Part shown: one piece after another, positions 34,501-46,072 of the stretch
Layout: each line of letters begins with the position of its first letter
Position numbering within the stretch: the first letter of the stretch is position 1
Assembly (NCBI GenBank): GCA_023935145.1
Contig: CM043700.1
Location: 32,225,501 to 32,289,500 of the forward strand
DNA from: Bretschneidera sinensis
Taxonomy: Eukaryota > Streptophyta > Magnoliopsida > Brassicales > Akaniaceae
Length of the DNA: 64,000 bases
Reading direction: 5' to 3'
Made by a program: the position numbers and the translations under genes
The notes under the pieces: model-generated
Databases searched by the model: none
The model's input: only the letters and a program-made list of their open reading frames with translations
What the model was told of the DNA's origin: nothing

Positions 34501-37500
34501 GTATGAACTATAATAACGCCATAAATACATGACAATCCCCTCTTGCACCAAATCAAATTCAGGATATTATAGATCACATACATTTCTTATATAGAAACTT
34601 ACAATGTGAATAGGATATAGAATTGAATCTCATACATGGGCTCAATAAAGACCAAATAAATTGTGTAAAAGAAAAATCAGACAGTAGCTCTGCAATTTCA
34701 ATGGGATATGCTTACTATAGTTTGTTAAATGAATTGTCTGTAACATTTTCTAGATTCGCATTACAATATGAGAGAAGGCTCTAAATTCATAGATAAAAAT
34801 CATAATCTGACTTATATTGTTCTGCAGGAAACAAAAGCAAACTTAACATCAATGCCTATTTCATGATGTGGAACAAAAGCTGATAAGATCCGACCAAGCA
34901 ACCCCAACTAAATCACTGTGATTAAATTACTGGACTTAGTTCTCAAAACAAATTTCTTACTATTCAAGGTTTTGAAGTTACAAAACATTACCATCATCAA
35001 GACCAAGAAAATTTAGTGAAGATTGAGAAACATAAGATATAACTCAGCGGCTTTTGCAATTCTCTACATTTTTTTATATATTAAATTTCAATGTAGACAT
35101 TATACAGTCATGAAATAAAATATTTAAAAGACTTCTTTACAATTAAATTGTGAAGAAAATATTCTGGACACTCATGCACTTGATCTAGTGAAACTAAAAA
35201 GTCAAGAATTTTTACCTTTACTGAAATTCATATACCATTTTCTACGAAGTTCACAGTAAAAGAAATTGAGTGTAAGATCACACACAGATTTGACAAGGCG
35301 TGGAACCAAGAGTTTGTTGTTTTACCACACTTCTCTTCTTCACTGATGCACTTTATGAAAGTTTTATTTTACAGTGTATTTGGATTGAGGGAAAGTAGAA
35401 GGGAAGGGACAGGGAGTGGGGGATGTACCCTCCACCTGGCTTCGGAGTTCTTTTTTAAAGGAGAGGATAGGATTTGGACGGGTACCCTTTTCCTCTGATC
35501 CTCTCGAAATCTCACTTTTTCAGTTCCCCAAAATTGGGAGGATTTGGAGGGAGAGGATTTTAGTTTCATAATAGTAATTTTCTACTGTGATATAATTTTC
35601 ATAAAAGCCCATGACAATTTATGACAACTAAACAAAATAATACAGGGCATAATCATAATGTTTTAACAACCAAACAAGGTGTACGCAATATATACTTCCA
35701 TGTCCTATCCTCTCTTCTTTTTAAAACATCCAAACAAGGGGAAGGTCAACTAGCCTTATCCTCTCCTTTCATCACCTCTACTTTCTCCTTATATCCTCTT
35801 CTTCCTTCCCTCCAAGCTCACAAACATAGTGCTAGAGCCAACTCTCATATCATTCAGTGATGTACAAGTTTGGAGATGTAAAAACTTCATAACCTAAAAG
35901 ATAAGAGCTTATAACTAAATTTCTTTTTACTGATGCAGCAGATCTTAAACATACACAAAAAAAAAAGATTAAGATGCTTAGTATTGTAGCAGGAGGCATG
36001 CGTACCTCAGCAAAGTAGAGATAGAAAGAATACTGATGTGGGGTTTCCAGACCATTACAAGAAGCATTGCAGCGGTTCCTAGTATTGGATCGAGATATGC
36101 AATATAATGATGATGATCATGAGATGATCATTTGAAAAAGGAAAGAAAGAAAGAAACTGCTTATAAATGAGAATTTGTATAAGAAAATACAAGCAAACAT
36201 GAGAACAACTGTAAAACAAATGGATACTATAATTTTAATTGAAATTACAGAACCATTAAAATACATACCTAAAACTAATCCAATATAATGACAAACCTTC
36301 CTAGAATAAAAACAAGTGACTCAATGGAAAGCGGAAGCCTTACAAGTCCATTTTTGGTTGAAACCAAATGACCATTTTCTCCCTCGGAAAAAAAACTGAT
36401 AATTTCTTCATCAAACCCTGCTAATCAGGTACCAATCAACTAAACTCAATTCAACAACCTAATTAACTTGGGGTTGTATACATGAATACTTTCTCACTAT
36501 TTAGCTCTGTATTCAGGCATGCTATTCTATAAAATCCCTGTCAAAAATTGAATCCCAAGCCCCAGGATCCATTGATTTTTGCTACCTTCCACCTGCCTAG
36601 GCATCAGCATTGGCAGCAGCAAAGGAAACATACCAAGACTGCAGTGTTCTAAAATTCTGAAGGAGACTAAATAGTAGCCTAAACTAACAAATCATCATCA
36701 TCAATATTCTAAGCGCATTAACACGGAAAAGGAATCTAGACAAAAGGATGAAATTAAACCAACTATTTTTAAAAGTTAATGCTCTCCCTATAATCTGTAG
36801 TGCATAAAGCACTCTTGAGTGACTGAAAATTGACCCAATAATCTTATTGTGATATAACCCATACTCTATATCTAAATCGATATTTTTGGGTTTCCAAAAT
36901 TAAAAATCTCAATAACCAATTATGTCCAGGTGTTTTGTCGCCATAGGACTGAAAATATTTCCCAATTTGAAGATGATCAGCAAATCAGATGTTCCTCAAA
37001 CCAAAGGAAATTTTTCTGTTGTTTCATAATCTTTTGCAATAGTAAAGGTTTAAAACAAGAATCACATACTTAGATCAACATGAAAGGAAAATAAAACAAT
37101 TATCTAGATTGATAGAGAAAAAAGGAAAAATTAGAAAAGAAAGAAGAAACTAAAGACATTTACATACCATATGAAGTAATGGCAAATGGTAGACGAACAA
37201 AATGCTTCAACTTCTGACTGAAACTATAATAACCCTACAAAAGACATACGTTTGATGGTTTTTAAAACAAATCTTATGTCAGCTATAACACCATCCACTC
37301 TCACGTTACTCAGAAACATTAATGGATTTTAGTAGCCACTAGCCACAAGATACTATGGATTGTGGCAGATTAATCCAAAATACATGAACTAGTAGTCAAG
37401 AGAACATTACTAACATTGATATAATCCATGCCCTCACAAAGCTACTCATTTCGGTGAGAACATTACTAGCACTGATATAATCCATGCCTTCAGTCCATAA

Positions 37501-39346
37501 AGCTACTCATTATCAGTGAGAGCGGCTACTTTTTTATGATTAAAATATGGAGTCCATATGCAGTAAAAATTTTCAGATAAGAAATCTGAAAGTACTCCCC
37601 AAAACAAGAGGAACAATAAAATCCCTCTCTTCCTCTTTCCACAAGCAAGAACACTCCCACTGCCAAAATCCTCCTTCTCAACCCTCAAAAGACAATGACA
37701 ATAATAAAACAAAAATACCAGAAGAGGATGTGAGGAACTCCTGAAAAAAATAAAATCATTTCACTAAGTAATCAATAAAGTTACCTGTAAACGTATTTTC
37801 TGCACTTGATAAACAAGATATTGTTGAAAGATGCCTGCAAGAATAAAATATGAAATTAACTGAAGAATCACATCCCAATAACAGTAACGTGTATTTCGCG
37901 CTATTACACAATGAACACTAGCACCAAAAAGTGAACTTAAACTGTTTAGTAAAACCCAGAGTTGCGAACAGGTGATTACTAGAAGAATTAATAATAATAA
38001 TAATAATAATAGTAATAACAGTGATAATAAAGAGAGAACCATAGTCCTTGTACTATGTTCTATTTCTCTTTCCTTCTTTTTCTGATTAGTAACCACAACA
38101 TGCTCTAAAAGTTCAGTCAAAGAATCATTTAGACAAATTTCTCGCGTGTTCATAGTTTCCGTTCTTAACGTGAACATCTTAATTCATAATTATTGCTTTG
38201 ATGCTATCTCTGGAAAGTAGAAGTTGCAGAATGCGAAGGTCTAGTCCAAGCACCACTCATTTAATACTCTTGCTTTCTAATGTCCAGAGTTTTCATCCCA
38301 ATCAGCAAAAGTTCAAAGAGTTTTTCTAGTTATGAAACGGGTATATAACCAGTTGGCGGCGCCTGGTTAAAGTATATCAGAGATTAAACACTTCTTGCAT
38401 GTAAAAGTGTGAATAGTTATCAAATTTAAACACTGTGCTAACTGGAAATTGCCCATCAATAAACAAAAATATCTAATTAAGAGGGCCCAAGCAGGAAACC
38501 TGTTACTATTAAAAGAATAACATGGCAGCTACAAAGTAATGGAGGGACCAATTCCTGTATTGGATGAAATATCCATGAAGCTCCTGCAGCCAGTATAGCA
38601 TAACCTGCCTAAAAGCGAAGAACATTCAGATATAGACACTTCTCTTTTTTCCAACTCACAATTAACTGCAAAATAACAAAGTTTGTCTAATCATGAATGA
38701 ACTGTAGCTTTCTCAGCAAGGATCTACTTGCCAATATGACACAGTAAAAGTAACTCCCGAAAAGGCTTCTAGATTTCCGGTGACCAAATAAAGGAGCCTC
38801 GTGCAGTATGTCAAGAAACCTACAAAGCGCACAAATGGTGAACCATTAGCAATAGAAATTAGACATTAATTGTAGCATAATTTGCTTAAATGCAGTGTCT
38901 TTTCGATGGATTACAAGTTATATATTCAGAAACTATTTTTTTATATAAAAAAAGGGTGTCATTTTAAAGCATTCTTTTCACTGGCAAGAGCAGATATTTC
39001 ACTCCATTTTTCCCTCCCAATCTATAAAATCTAATCTCCAAACCAGTTGCACTGAATTTAACGCTAGTTTATAGTAAATAATCGAAAGAAATGCCTAATA
39101 ACGCAATTATACAAATTTTAGTAAATTGCAACATTATTAGATATAAGGAAGACAAAGTACAACAGAAATAATGAACGATTAAAGATCAAACTCAATTAAG
39201 ACATAGTTCAACGCATTGCAACGTAAATCAAGTAATGCTCATTTCTCGTATACAAAATAAGTTGATGAATTGAACAATCGAAAAACGTACATAGCGTTCT
39301 CTTCAGAAGTCGTGGGATTGGAAGTAGCGCGTCTCTCTGTCGACAT
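25562..39346 (-). CDS. TMEM192: TMEM192-type lysosomal/vacuolar membrane protein with C-terminal coiled coil
   Basis: Fourteen exons join in phase to 358 codons without a stop. On the minus strand: 39346-39291, 38819-38728, 38604-38500, 37834-37785, 37234-37168, 36078-36006, 34306-34251, 28295-28199, 27937-27853, 27660-27598, 27221-27162, 26945-26853, 25846-25784, 25678-25562. The first 40 residues are hydrophilic. Four membrane helices follow (about 41-65, 68-95, 118-140, 145-170), including the conserved IFQQYLVYQVQKIRLQ after helix 2. Residues about 205-345 form a coiled coil rich in Glu, Leu and Arg (DLAHLLAARDQELRTLSAEM, YVEENERLRAILGEW), longer than in animals. In animals TMEM192 is a late endosome/lysosome protein of unclear function; a vacuolar site in plants is inference. 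The ATG at 39346 is the first in the exon and sets the only open frame. It converges with the TTLL12-like gene. Confidence 0.87.
26115..26407. mobile_element. MITE-like foldback in TMEM192 intron
   Basis: A purine-rich left half (GGAAAGGGAGGAAAGGGAGG near 26142-26161) faces a pyrimidine-rich right half (CTTCTTTCCTTTCCCCTC near 26361-26378). The ends GGCCATGATTAATAAGAG and, inverted, AGCTACGGTTAGTATGTG match at about two thirds of positions, and TTA lies close to each end. This suggests a Tourist-like element in the intron 25847-26852. Confidence 0.5.
28690..33230 (-). mobile_element. Near full-length L1-type LINE, decayed, in TMEM192 intron
   Basis: From right to left on the minus strand I read an ORF1-like region (about 32450-33230), an APE-type endonuclease with a QETK motif near 32170 and ACGGILI nearby, a degraded reverse transcriptase (about 29600-31500, where the GDP and DD motifs are hard to read), and a zinc-binding tail with PLERWCGKSLLPGMPMI and FDVKSFYKTL near 29340-29510. 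Its 3' end shows a doubled tail: GATAAATAAAGGTTCAAT occurs at about 28693 and again at about 28730, separated by an A-run. It fills most of the 5.95-kb intron 28296-34250, in the same direction as the gene. Confidence 0.8.
33440..34170. repeat. AT-rich repeat with CGAATC-type ends, possibly hAT-derived
   Basis: GATTCG/CGAATC-like words cluster near 33465-33500 and again at 34015-34150, with an AT-rich core between. This resembles short non-autonomous hAT elements of plants. I could not define the exact ends or a target duplication. Confidence 0.3.
35370..35835. mobile_element. Foldback MITE in TMEM192 intron
   Basis: The left terminus (GTATTTGGATTGAGGGAAAG near 35378) pairs with the inverted right terminus (GTTTGTGAGCTTGGAGGGAAG). 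An inner pair also matches: TTTTTTAAAGGAGAGGATAG near 35451 against the inverted CTATCCTCTCTTCTTTTTAA near 35704. No coding. It sits in intron 34307-36005. Confidence 0.55.
37988..38010. repeat. AAT trinucleotide microsatellite
   Basis: Run of AAT units in the TMEM192 intron 37835-38499. On the minus strand it gives a spurious poly-Leu reading frame. Confidence 0.85.
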
Positions 39347-39575
39347 TTTCTAGGGCTTTCCTTTTTCCAGCTTTTTTTTAATTTTGTAATTTCAAAGGCC
39401 TCTTTTTCGTGTATCGTTTTTGAACGAAGATTTGATTGAGATAGAGACCATCTTAGATTTAAGCTTTTTTTTTTTTCTTCTGGTTAACAGATTGTTTGCT
39501 TAGACTAGAATGGAAGTGACAACTGAGCCTTGCTTCGCTCGTAAATAATCAAACTAGACTGAGATCATTGACTTT

Positions 39576-39628
39576 GCAATTGGCTCCCTCGCGGCTCGGC
39601 TTCACAGAGCCGCGCGTCAATCAATTGC
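39576..39628. promoter_or_regulatory. GC-rich interrupted palindrome upstream of TMEM192
   Basis: The outer words GCAATTG (39576) and CAATTGC (ending 39628) and the inner words GCGGCTC and GAGCCGC form a symmetric, interrupted palindrome about 230 bp upstream of the TMEM192 start. It stands out in the AT-rich surroundings. A regulatory role is inference. Confidence 0.4.
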
Positions 39629-40276
39629 GGCGTTGTGTGTGGTGGACTCAGGCCGTTTGGTAAATATGCACTGGTAACATCATTCTCGTACTCCTTGCTT
39701 GGGCCGAAGGGGATTTTAAGTGGGCTGAGACTTCTAACTTGTAATTAGTTAAAAAAATTAATTTTATTTTAAAGTAATATTAGATTTGATTTGTATTTTT
39801 CAATGGAAAAACTTTAATTTATATTATTAATTAAAGTCCAATGACTAATTAATTTATATTAATTTTATAGTTATGGTTTCAATTACTAAACCATATCCAC
39901 GCCCAATCATAGAATAACATGACATATAAAATAATGCATAGTTCCTATAGCCAAGTGAGTAGCCTGAAGGGGTGACATAGACTGATTAACAACGTGCACG
40001 ACATAAATAATGTCAGGATGAGTGACTTAAGATAGGTGAGGCCCCCAACGATTTATTGATAGATTGTAGAATTGCCAACCGACGTACACATAATCTCAAT
40101 TGGGATAGTGTTGACCTTCTTATCAATTAAACCAATTTGATAGATAAGGTTTAGAGGCATGTTTCGCTTGGGTAAAAAAATTGGTATAAAAAAAACCTTA
40201 TTGACTTAAAAAGTAATTGTCGGAATTTTTGATTTCAAACTGTTAAGACTGATAAATTGTTGTAGTTTTAAAATAC

Positions 40277-40560
40277 TTAAACAATCATCCCAAATAATAA
40301 TATTGTTATTGATATAATAGAGAAGAAGAATCTATCATCTGTCAATATGTCAAATAAAAAAAGTAGTATTATAAGGCTTGGAAGTGAAACCAAGCTTACT
40401 AATCGTATAATTAAATTTGATAAAGCAAGTCTGAAGAGCTTGTTTGAGACTATATAATACATGTGACATGCGACGAACTTTGTTCGATGGATGAACATAA
40501 TATGATTGAGAATGCATCACCTTTAAAAAATACATTTAAAACAACTTTTATTTTCGAACA
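40277..40560 (-). pseudogene. Ty1/copia reverse transcriptase fragment
   Basis: On the minus strand HPSNKVRRMSHVLYSLKQAL and FNYTISKLGFTSKPYNTTFF match the copia RT block around the conserved YGLKQ motif. It continues in another frame into a hydrophobic stretch where YVDD would be. No LTR or other domain is visible nearby, so it is an isolated, decayed piece. Confidence 0.75.
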
Positions 40561-40597
40561 ACAATAGCTAACAAACTCTGTAACAAAGTAGTGATAA

Positions 40598-40872
40598 CCA
40601 TTGGAACGAAAGTTTTCTCATATAACAATTAACAAGACCATTATAAGAAGTCTTGATATGATCTTATAAACCAGCATACTACTAACCACAAATTTATTAA
40701 AACATAAGTCAACCAGATACCAAATATGAGTTCCATTGGAATAAAAGTTTTCTCATATAGCGATTGACAAGATCATTATAAAAAATTTTGATATAATCTT
40801 ATAAACCCACATACTACTAACCTCAAATTTATTAAAACATAAGTCAATCATATGCCAAGTATGAGTTTTTCT
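40598..40872. repeat. Two tandem copies of a 135-bp unit
   Basis: The segment from CCATTGGAACGAAAG (40598) recurs from CCATTGGAATAAAAG (40733) with about 90 percent identity and few or no gaps. It lies next to the copia RT fragment. Its relation to that element is unknown. Confidence 0.85.
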
Positions 40873-42292
40873 CCGTGCATGCTTTGTTTATTGCTTGTCA
40901 TCAAAGGTGATTAGCACTAGCCCCTCCATGGGTGTAGGGCTCATATAAAAAAAACAATAGCATAAAAACTATAATAGCCACAAAGATAAATGGGTTACTC
41001 ACTCCAATTTGAATAAGGCAAAAATTATGGCTTATGAGAAGCAAAATAAGATGACTCGTGAGGAAATGTAGAATCACCGGTTAGTGCATAGTCATCAGAA
41101 CTGGCCATAAAATCTTAGGAAACTTTGCATTGTCTCCTTAAATTTGGCAACAGTTGTGCTTCAAAACTACTGAATAATCCTCTATTACAGGCCTTGTTTA
41201 GTTGTAGATGTTGAGGTTAGTATTTCTGTCTCCATTTTGCTAAGCATCACTAAACTATAGACTCTAAGAAGGGGGAACTTAATATTAGATTCTTTCTTCT
41301 GCCAATGCTTGTAGTGCCCGCTGTGCATGGATCCCAACCTGCAGTGCGACCATCTATGAATTATTCTTGTTGTAGACCATTCAAATGCTATACTTATCAT
41401 TAATATTTTTGACAAATCATATGGTACAAGCAGCCTATATTAGTTGTTCATGTATGTGTAGATTAAATATAAACAATAGTATTATACATGAAACTTAAAA
41501 CACAGATAATTGCATAATTAAATCACACTTGATTGAGCTATCATTACAATGAAAATTTGAATTTTACCTCACAACGGAAGTAATCAGGGTTAGATCTTTC
41601 CATTTGTACTCTAACAACAGCTACTTTCTCATATGGATAAAAAAACTGAATACTCAATTAGAAGTCAAAAAGAGAACCTAACATGTTTATATACACCCCA
41701 ATAACTCTAGGTATGAGAGTCCAAAAAGACCATTTCATCTACGAGCCATGTTGGAGTAAGACCTATAGTAGCTACTGACCTACATTAATATTAAGATGTG
41801 TATAAACCCAAACAACAAGATCATCAACAATGAACTTTCGTATTTTTTTATTTAACCAAATCTCTGACTCAGTTTTATAAAACTAAAACCACTATAATTA
41901 ATAATAGCACACATAACAAATTCCAACAGTTCAGGTTCTCGGGTCACTAGCTACTTAGATTTATGCTTAGTTGCTTGTCAATTTAATATTGTTGAACATA
42001 CTATGTCTCGTTCCTAGTATGGATCGTAGCATCAGAAGTACAGATCCAATTTCAGTCGCCAAAGATATGAGACCGACACAAGAAACGACCCATCAGCAAC
42101 GGTGGGTAACCTAGACTGCTCATCCATCAAATGACAGTGGTGAGTCGTTGGGGTGGTCAAATCCTGCAAAAGAGGTTGAGAACAAATTTTGGTAAAAGGA
42201 GACCCAAGCCATTTGCAACTTTTTCAAGGACTCTGTCTTGCGTTTGTAAACTGGATAAAAAAACAAGCCATGGAAAAGGATACCTAACAGTA

Positions 42293-42640
42293 GTAGTGTG
42301 TTTGGGAGGGAGTTTTGAGGATCAAGGGAAAAGAAATGTTAGGTTAATTATAAGCCTCAAAACACTCTAATTTAGTTTCGTAAAAAAGGAAAAGTTTTTT
42401 TTTTTTTTAGGTTTACCATAACCCTCAAAACACTCTAATTTATCAATTTTTAACATCCCAAATTTAGGGTTTGTAAGGATTTTATAAAAAGTGAATTCGT
42501 TTACATTCTTTTACTTTCATTTATTCTATAAAACTTTAAGAAAGAAAAGTTTTTAACTCATGCTTTACTCTTTTTTCTTTACAATTCATTTCCTTAAAAA
42601 TCCTTCTTTGTTTTTTACTCCCAAAACTCCCATACACATT
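42293..42640. mobile_element. MITE-like element with TGTTTGGGAGGGAGTTTT ends
   Basis: The left end GTGTGTTTGGGAGGGAGTTT and the inverted right end AATGTGTATGGGAGTTTTGG form imperfect terminal inverted repeats. Inside, CCTCAAAACACTCTAATTTA occurs directly repeated near 42355 and 42423. No coding. Confidence 0.5.
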
Positions 42641-43670
42641 GTATATTTATTTATTTCCATAGAAAGCAAATATCATCTAACATGTTTTTTCATTTTAAAA
42701 AAAATGTTTTTGAACTTTGATAACTAAAATTACATAACAAGAATTACACGTATCAAATTAAAATTTGTTTTGATATTAATAATTTTATTTGAAAATTAAT
42801 GTTTAAAAACTTGTATTTACTTAAAAAAAAAATGTTTGTTGTAGCTTAATGGTTTTTTTTTATCATTTTAAAAAATAATTTGTATTATAATTTACACATT
42901 AGAATGTTAAGTTAATGTCAAATGATAATATTATGTTAATACAAAATGGTAAAAATATGAATTATTTTATTTAATCAAAAATTATTTTCACTTAAAACAT
43001 TTCAAAGTTTATATTAAATTTCTCAAATTTTATATACCTCTGAACAATAAAAAATTATATTTTCAAGAAATTTTAAAATCTTGAAAATCAATGATTCAAA
43101 AAAAATTAGAACCCTCCTAAAACAAACCAACCTTAAACTTATATCTTTTTATAAATTTTTATGAAAAACAAAAACAAAAATTAAAGTTTAAACTTTAAAC
43201 AAGAATAGAAAATAAAAAATATTTTCTATAACGAGCGCACCCTAACAAAGCACGTGCTACTGTTTAGCAAATGTGTTTTTCTGCCAGATGGTAAATTTAT
43301 CTTCACATAACAGTGACCGAACTTCCAACGCCACGCAGAAAACCCTAACACAGCTTTTGCCTTTCTTATTGTAATCCACAAAAATTCTATTTTCACCTTA
43401 ACGGGCCCTCACTGCACTCATCGTTACACCTCTAAGGTGCCCCAAATAATTTCTCTTTGCCAGATTCCAGAACAGTAAATTTCATGTTATCTTTGATCTC
43501 TGGTCAATTTGCTACTCTTGATTCCTCTGTACGATTTTGACCTTGATTGATCTCAGCATCAGTCGCATAAATGCTCAATAATCAAGAACATTTCACTCAA
43601 TAGATGCTGTTAATCTATCTGGGTTTTCTCTTTTTTGGGGGTTTAGTATAGTATACCCGGGGTCGGGGTT

Positions 43671-45479
43671 TTGTCTGGTTTGGTTTGCTATGGTACCGTT
43701 ACTTGGTTTATCCGCATTTCCATGAAGGGTAGAGAGTTTAAGCGAAAACCCATATCAAAATCTGGATGCCCAAGAAGAAGAGCAGTCATTGCTGGAGGGA
43801 TTTGTGGGCATACTACCGAGCCTAGTGATGGCTTGGGGTTGCAGATGACCCTCTTTTCATTCACAGCCCGTCCCTCAAGGGTTCGAGCCTCCAGGATCGC
43901 CATTGCACATTTTCACGCTTACGTAAACGGAGGATCTCACCCTCGGCCCTTGCACAATAGCAGAGAGGTAATACAATATCCCGAGGCATGGTTCGTTAAA
44001 GTTGTGTGCACTCTCTTTATACGTAAAAATCCATTGGATGGTTGTTTTTGTTATTTGAGTAGGAACTTGACGCCTTTTATCGCACTTGAGGTAATTAAAA
44101 GATTAAACAATCCGAATTTGGGGTTAAAGTTTTTGGAGTTCAGTAGAGTGAATTTGAATATTACTCATTCTTTCTCGACTTATAATTTTCTTATGAGGTC
44201 ATTTTGTCAAGTGGGTCTAAACGATTCGGCTAAAATGGTATTTGATTACATGAGGAGTGATGGGCATTTGCCCGATAGTCCTATGTTAGAATTTTTGGTG
44301 TCGTCGTTTGCACAAGCGGGGAAGTTTGATTTTGCTAAGAAACTGCTTTCTGAGGTTCGGGTGAGTTCTTTTGTTCTAAATAACTTGTTGAATGCGTTGA
44401 TCAAGGGCAATCAAGTAGAGGAGGCTGTTGGCTTATTTGAAGAGCATTTGGGATTGCGATCTTCTGTGGATACTTGGACTTTCAATATTATAATCCGAGG
44501 TCTGTGTGGAGTACAAAAAGTTGATGAGGCTGTTAAGTTTTTCAATGATATGGAGAGTTTTGGTTGTTCTCCAGACACTGTTACTTATAACACTCTTATC
44601 AATGGATTGTGTAGAGTTAATAAAGTCGATAGAGCACGTGACTTATTGAACAAAGTTCAGTCAAGAAACAATTGTTCACCAGATGTTGTGACTTATACGT
44701 CAATAATTTCAGGTTATTGCAAGTTGGGCAAGATGCAAGAGGCATCTGTTCTCATTGATGAGATGATTAGTTGTGGAACGAAGCCCAGTGTAATCACCTT
44801 TAATGTTCTTATCAATGGCTTTGGCAAAGTTGGTGACATGGTTGCGGCAGAATCCATGTATGAGAAGATGCCTTCTTTCGGTTGTCTTCCTGATGTTGTT
44901 ACCTTCACTTCCTTGATTGATGGTTATTGCCGAGTTGGACAAGTGAACCAAGGTTTGAGACTTTTGGATGCCATGAATGCAAGAAGCTTGCTTCCTAATG
45001 TTTATACTTTTGCCATTCTTATTAATGCTCTGTGCAAAGAGAATAGATTACATGAGGCACGTGATTTTTTGAGGAAATTGAGGTGTAGAGATGTTGTTCC
45101 AAAACCGTTTATATACAACCCTGTTATTGATGGGTTTTGCAAGTCTGGCAACATTGACGAGGCAAATGCGATTGTGGCAGAGATGGAGGAGAAGAGATGC
45201 AACCCTGATAAGGTGACATTTACCATTCTTATTATTGGGCATTGTATGAAAGGGAGAATGTTTGAAGCAATTAGCATTTTCAATAAAATGTTGGCCATTG
45301 GTTGTACCCCAGATACCATTACTATGAGTTCTTTGGTGTCTTGCCTTTTGAAGGCTGGAATGCCTAAGGAAGCCTTTCGAATTAAGAAAATGGCATTAGA
45401 GGACCTAAACATGGGTGTTACACCCTTGAAAGAGACTATTCCTTCGAGGACGATTACGGATATCCCAGTGGCTGCTTGA
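43671..45479 (+). CDS. P-class pentatricopeptide repeat protein, At2g06000-like
   Basis: One uninterrupted, intronless frame of 602 codons. At least nine near-perfect 35-residue PPR motifs run in tandem from about residue 268 to 550 (for example TVTYNTLINGLCRVNKVDRA, VVTFTSLIDGYCRVGQVNQG). More diverged ones lie around 160-265. There is no E, DYW or SMR domain, so this is a P-class PPR, which binds organelle RNA to stabilise, splice or process it. The order of motifs and the conserved PEAW block fit Arabidopsis At2g06000 (about 536 aa). The homologous part and an Arg/Ser-rich, targeting-like N-terminus begin at Met59 (base 43845, 544 aa), so I suspect 43845 is the true start and the first 58 codons are 5' UTR. 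Mitochondrial or plastid location is inference. No break is visible. It is divergent from TMEM192. Confidence 0.9.
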   Translation: MSGLVCYGTVTWFIRISMKGREFKRKPISKSGCPRRRAVIAGGICGHTTEPSDGLGLQMTLFSFTARPSRVRASRIAIAHFHAYVNGGSHPRPLHNSREVIQYPEAWFVKVVCTLFIRKNPLDGCFCYLSRNLTPFIALEVIKRLNNPNLGLKFLEFSRVNLNITHSFSTYNFLMRSFCQVGLNDSAKMVFDYMRSDGHLPDSPMLEFLVSSFAQAGKFDFAKKLLSEVRVSSFVLNNLLNALIKGNQVEEAVGLFEEHLGLRSSVDTWTFNIIIRGLCGVQKVDEAVKFFNDMESFGCSPDTVTYNTLINGLCRVNKVDRARDLLNKVQSRNNCSPDVVTYTSIISGYCKLGKMQEASVLIDEMISCGTKPSVITFNVLINGFGKVGDMVAAESMYEKMPSFGCLPDVVTFTSLIDGYCRVGQVNQGLRLLDAMNARSLLPNVYTFAILINALCKENRLHEARDFLRKLRCRDVVPKPFIYNPVIDGFCKSGNIDEANAIVAEMEEKRCNPDKVTFTILIIGHCMKGRMFEAISIFNKMLAIGCTPDTITMSSLVSCLLKAGMPKEAFRIKKMALEDLNMGVTPLKETIPSRTITDIPVAA

Positions 45480-45707
45480 GAGAAAAGCTGCCTCAATACT
45501 TTTCCACTACCATGCATCAAGTGCCATATGAAGCATATCCAGCTTGTAGCCAAATGATTAGCAGTAAGTACTTTGTTCATGTTTATTTTTATTCAGACCC
45601 AAAGCACCAATTGTTCAATTTAACATACTTTTAAATAGGTACTGATTTTATTTAAGTTGTATGTGTTAATTTTATTGTTCTGTGAGTTTTTCTCTTGAAT
45701 TTTTGAA
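45480..45707 (+). other. PPR 3' flank
   Basis: Presumed 3' UTR of the PPR gene. No further coding is visible before the TIR element at 45708. Confidence 0.4.
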
Positions 45708-46072
45708 GGGTTAAGTGCAAATGCAGTCCTTATACTTGTGGGGTGGTTACAATTTGGTCCATAAACAAAAAAATTCCAATTGAATCCCTAAACTCATTTT
45801 GTCTGCAATGTGGTTGTTTCTCACTATTTCGTCCACGATACCTGATCACCCTTTTTGCCGTTGTTGATAGTAACCAGTACTAGCCTCTGACAAAAACAAT
45901 GTTACTTTCCCTATACCAGAATTGTGAATAGTTTGTTTGTTCAATCAGGCGGAAACGTGAGAAAGGAGCACATTGCGGACATGTGAGTTTGGGGATTCAG
46001 TTAGGACTTTTTCTCGTTTAGGGACTAAATTGTAACAACCCTAAGTCTAAGGACCAAATTTGCACTTAACCC
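45708..46072. mobile_element. 365-bp MITE with about 50-bp terminal inverted repeats
   Basis: The left end GGGTTAAGTGCAAATGCAGT and the inverted right end GGGTTAAGTGCAAATTTGGT match. The match continues for about 50 bases (TTACAATTTGGTCC against TTACAATTTAGTCC). Long terminal repeats suggest a Mutator-like MITE, but no clean 9-bp target duplication is visible, so the class stays open. Confidence 0.75.

Larger units (their letters stand above)
39347..43670. other. Intergenic spacer between divergent TMEM192 and PPR genes
   Basis: No intact gene is visible in 4.3 kb. It holds the presumed TMEM192 promoter (39347-39650), a copia RT fragment, a 135-bp tandem duplication, a MITE and long AT-rich stretches. 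The segments 40873-42290 and 42641-43440 show nothing I recognise. The part just before the PPR gene (43300-43670) is less AT-rich and fits a promoter and 5' UTR. Confidence 0.6.

Noticed and set aside
37764..38177. 137-codon minus frame with a poly-Leu stretch
   Set aside because: It combines a true short exon (37785-37834) with intron and the AAT microsatellite; the Leu run is an artefact.
41185..41415. Minus-strand frame of 76 codons
   Set aside because: No recognisable motif, no splice context and composition like the surroundings.
45002..45580. 192-codon minus frame opposite the PPR gene
   Set aside because: It is the antisense shadow of repetitive PPR codons, with no family resemblance.
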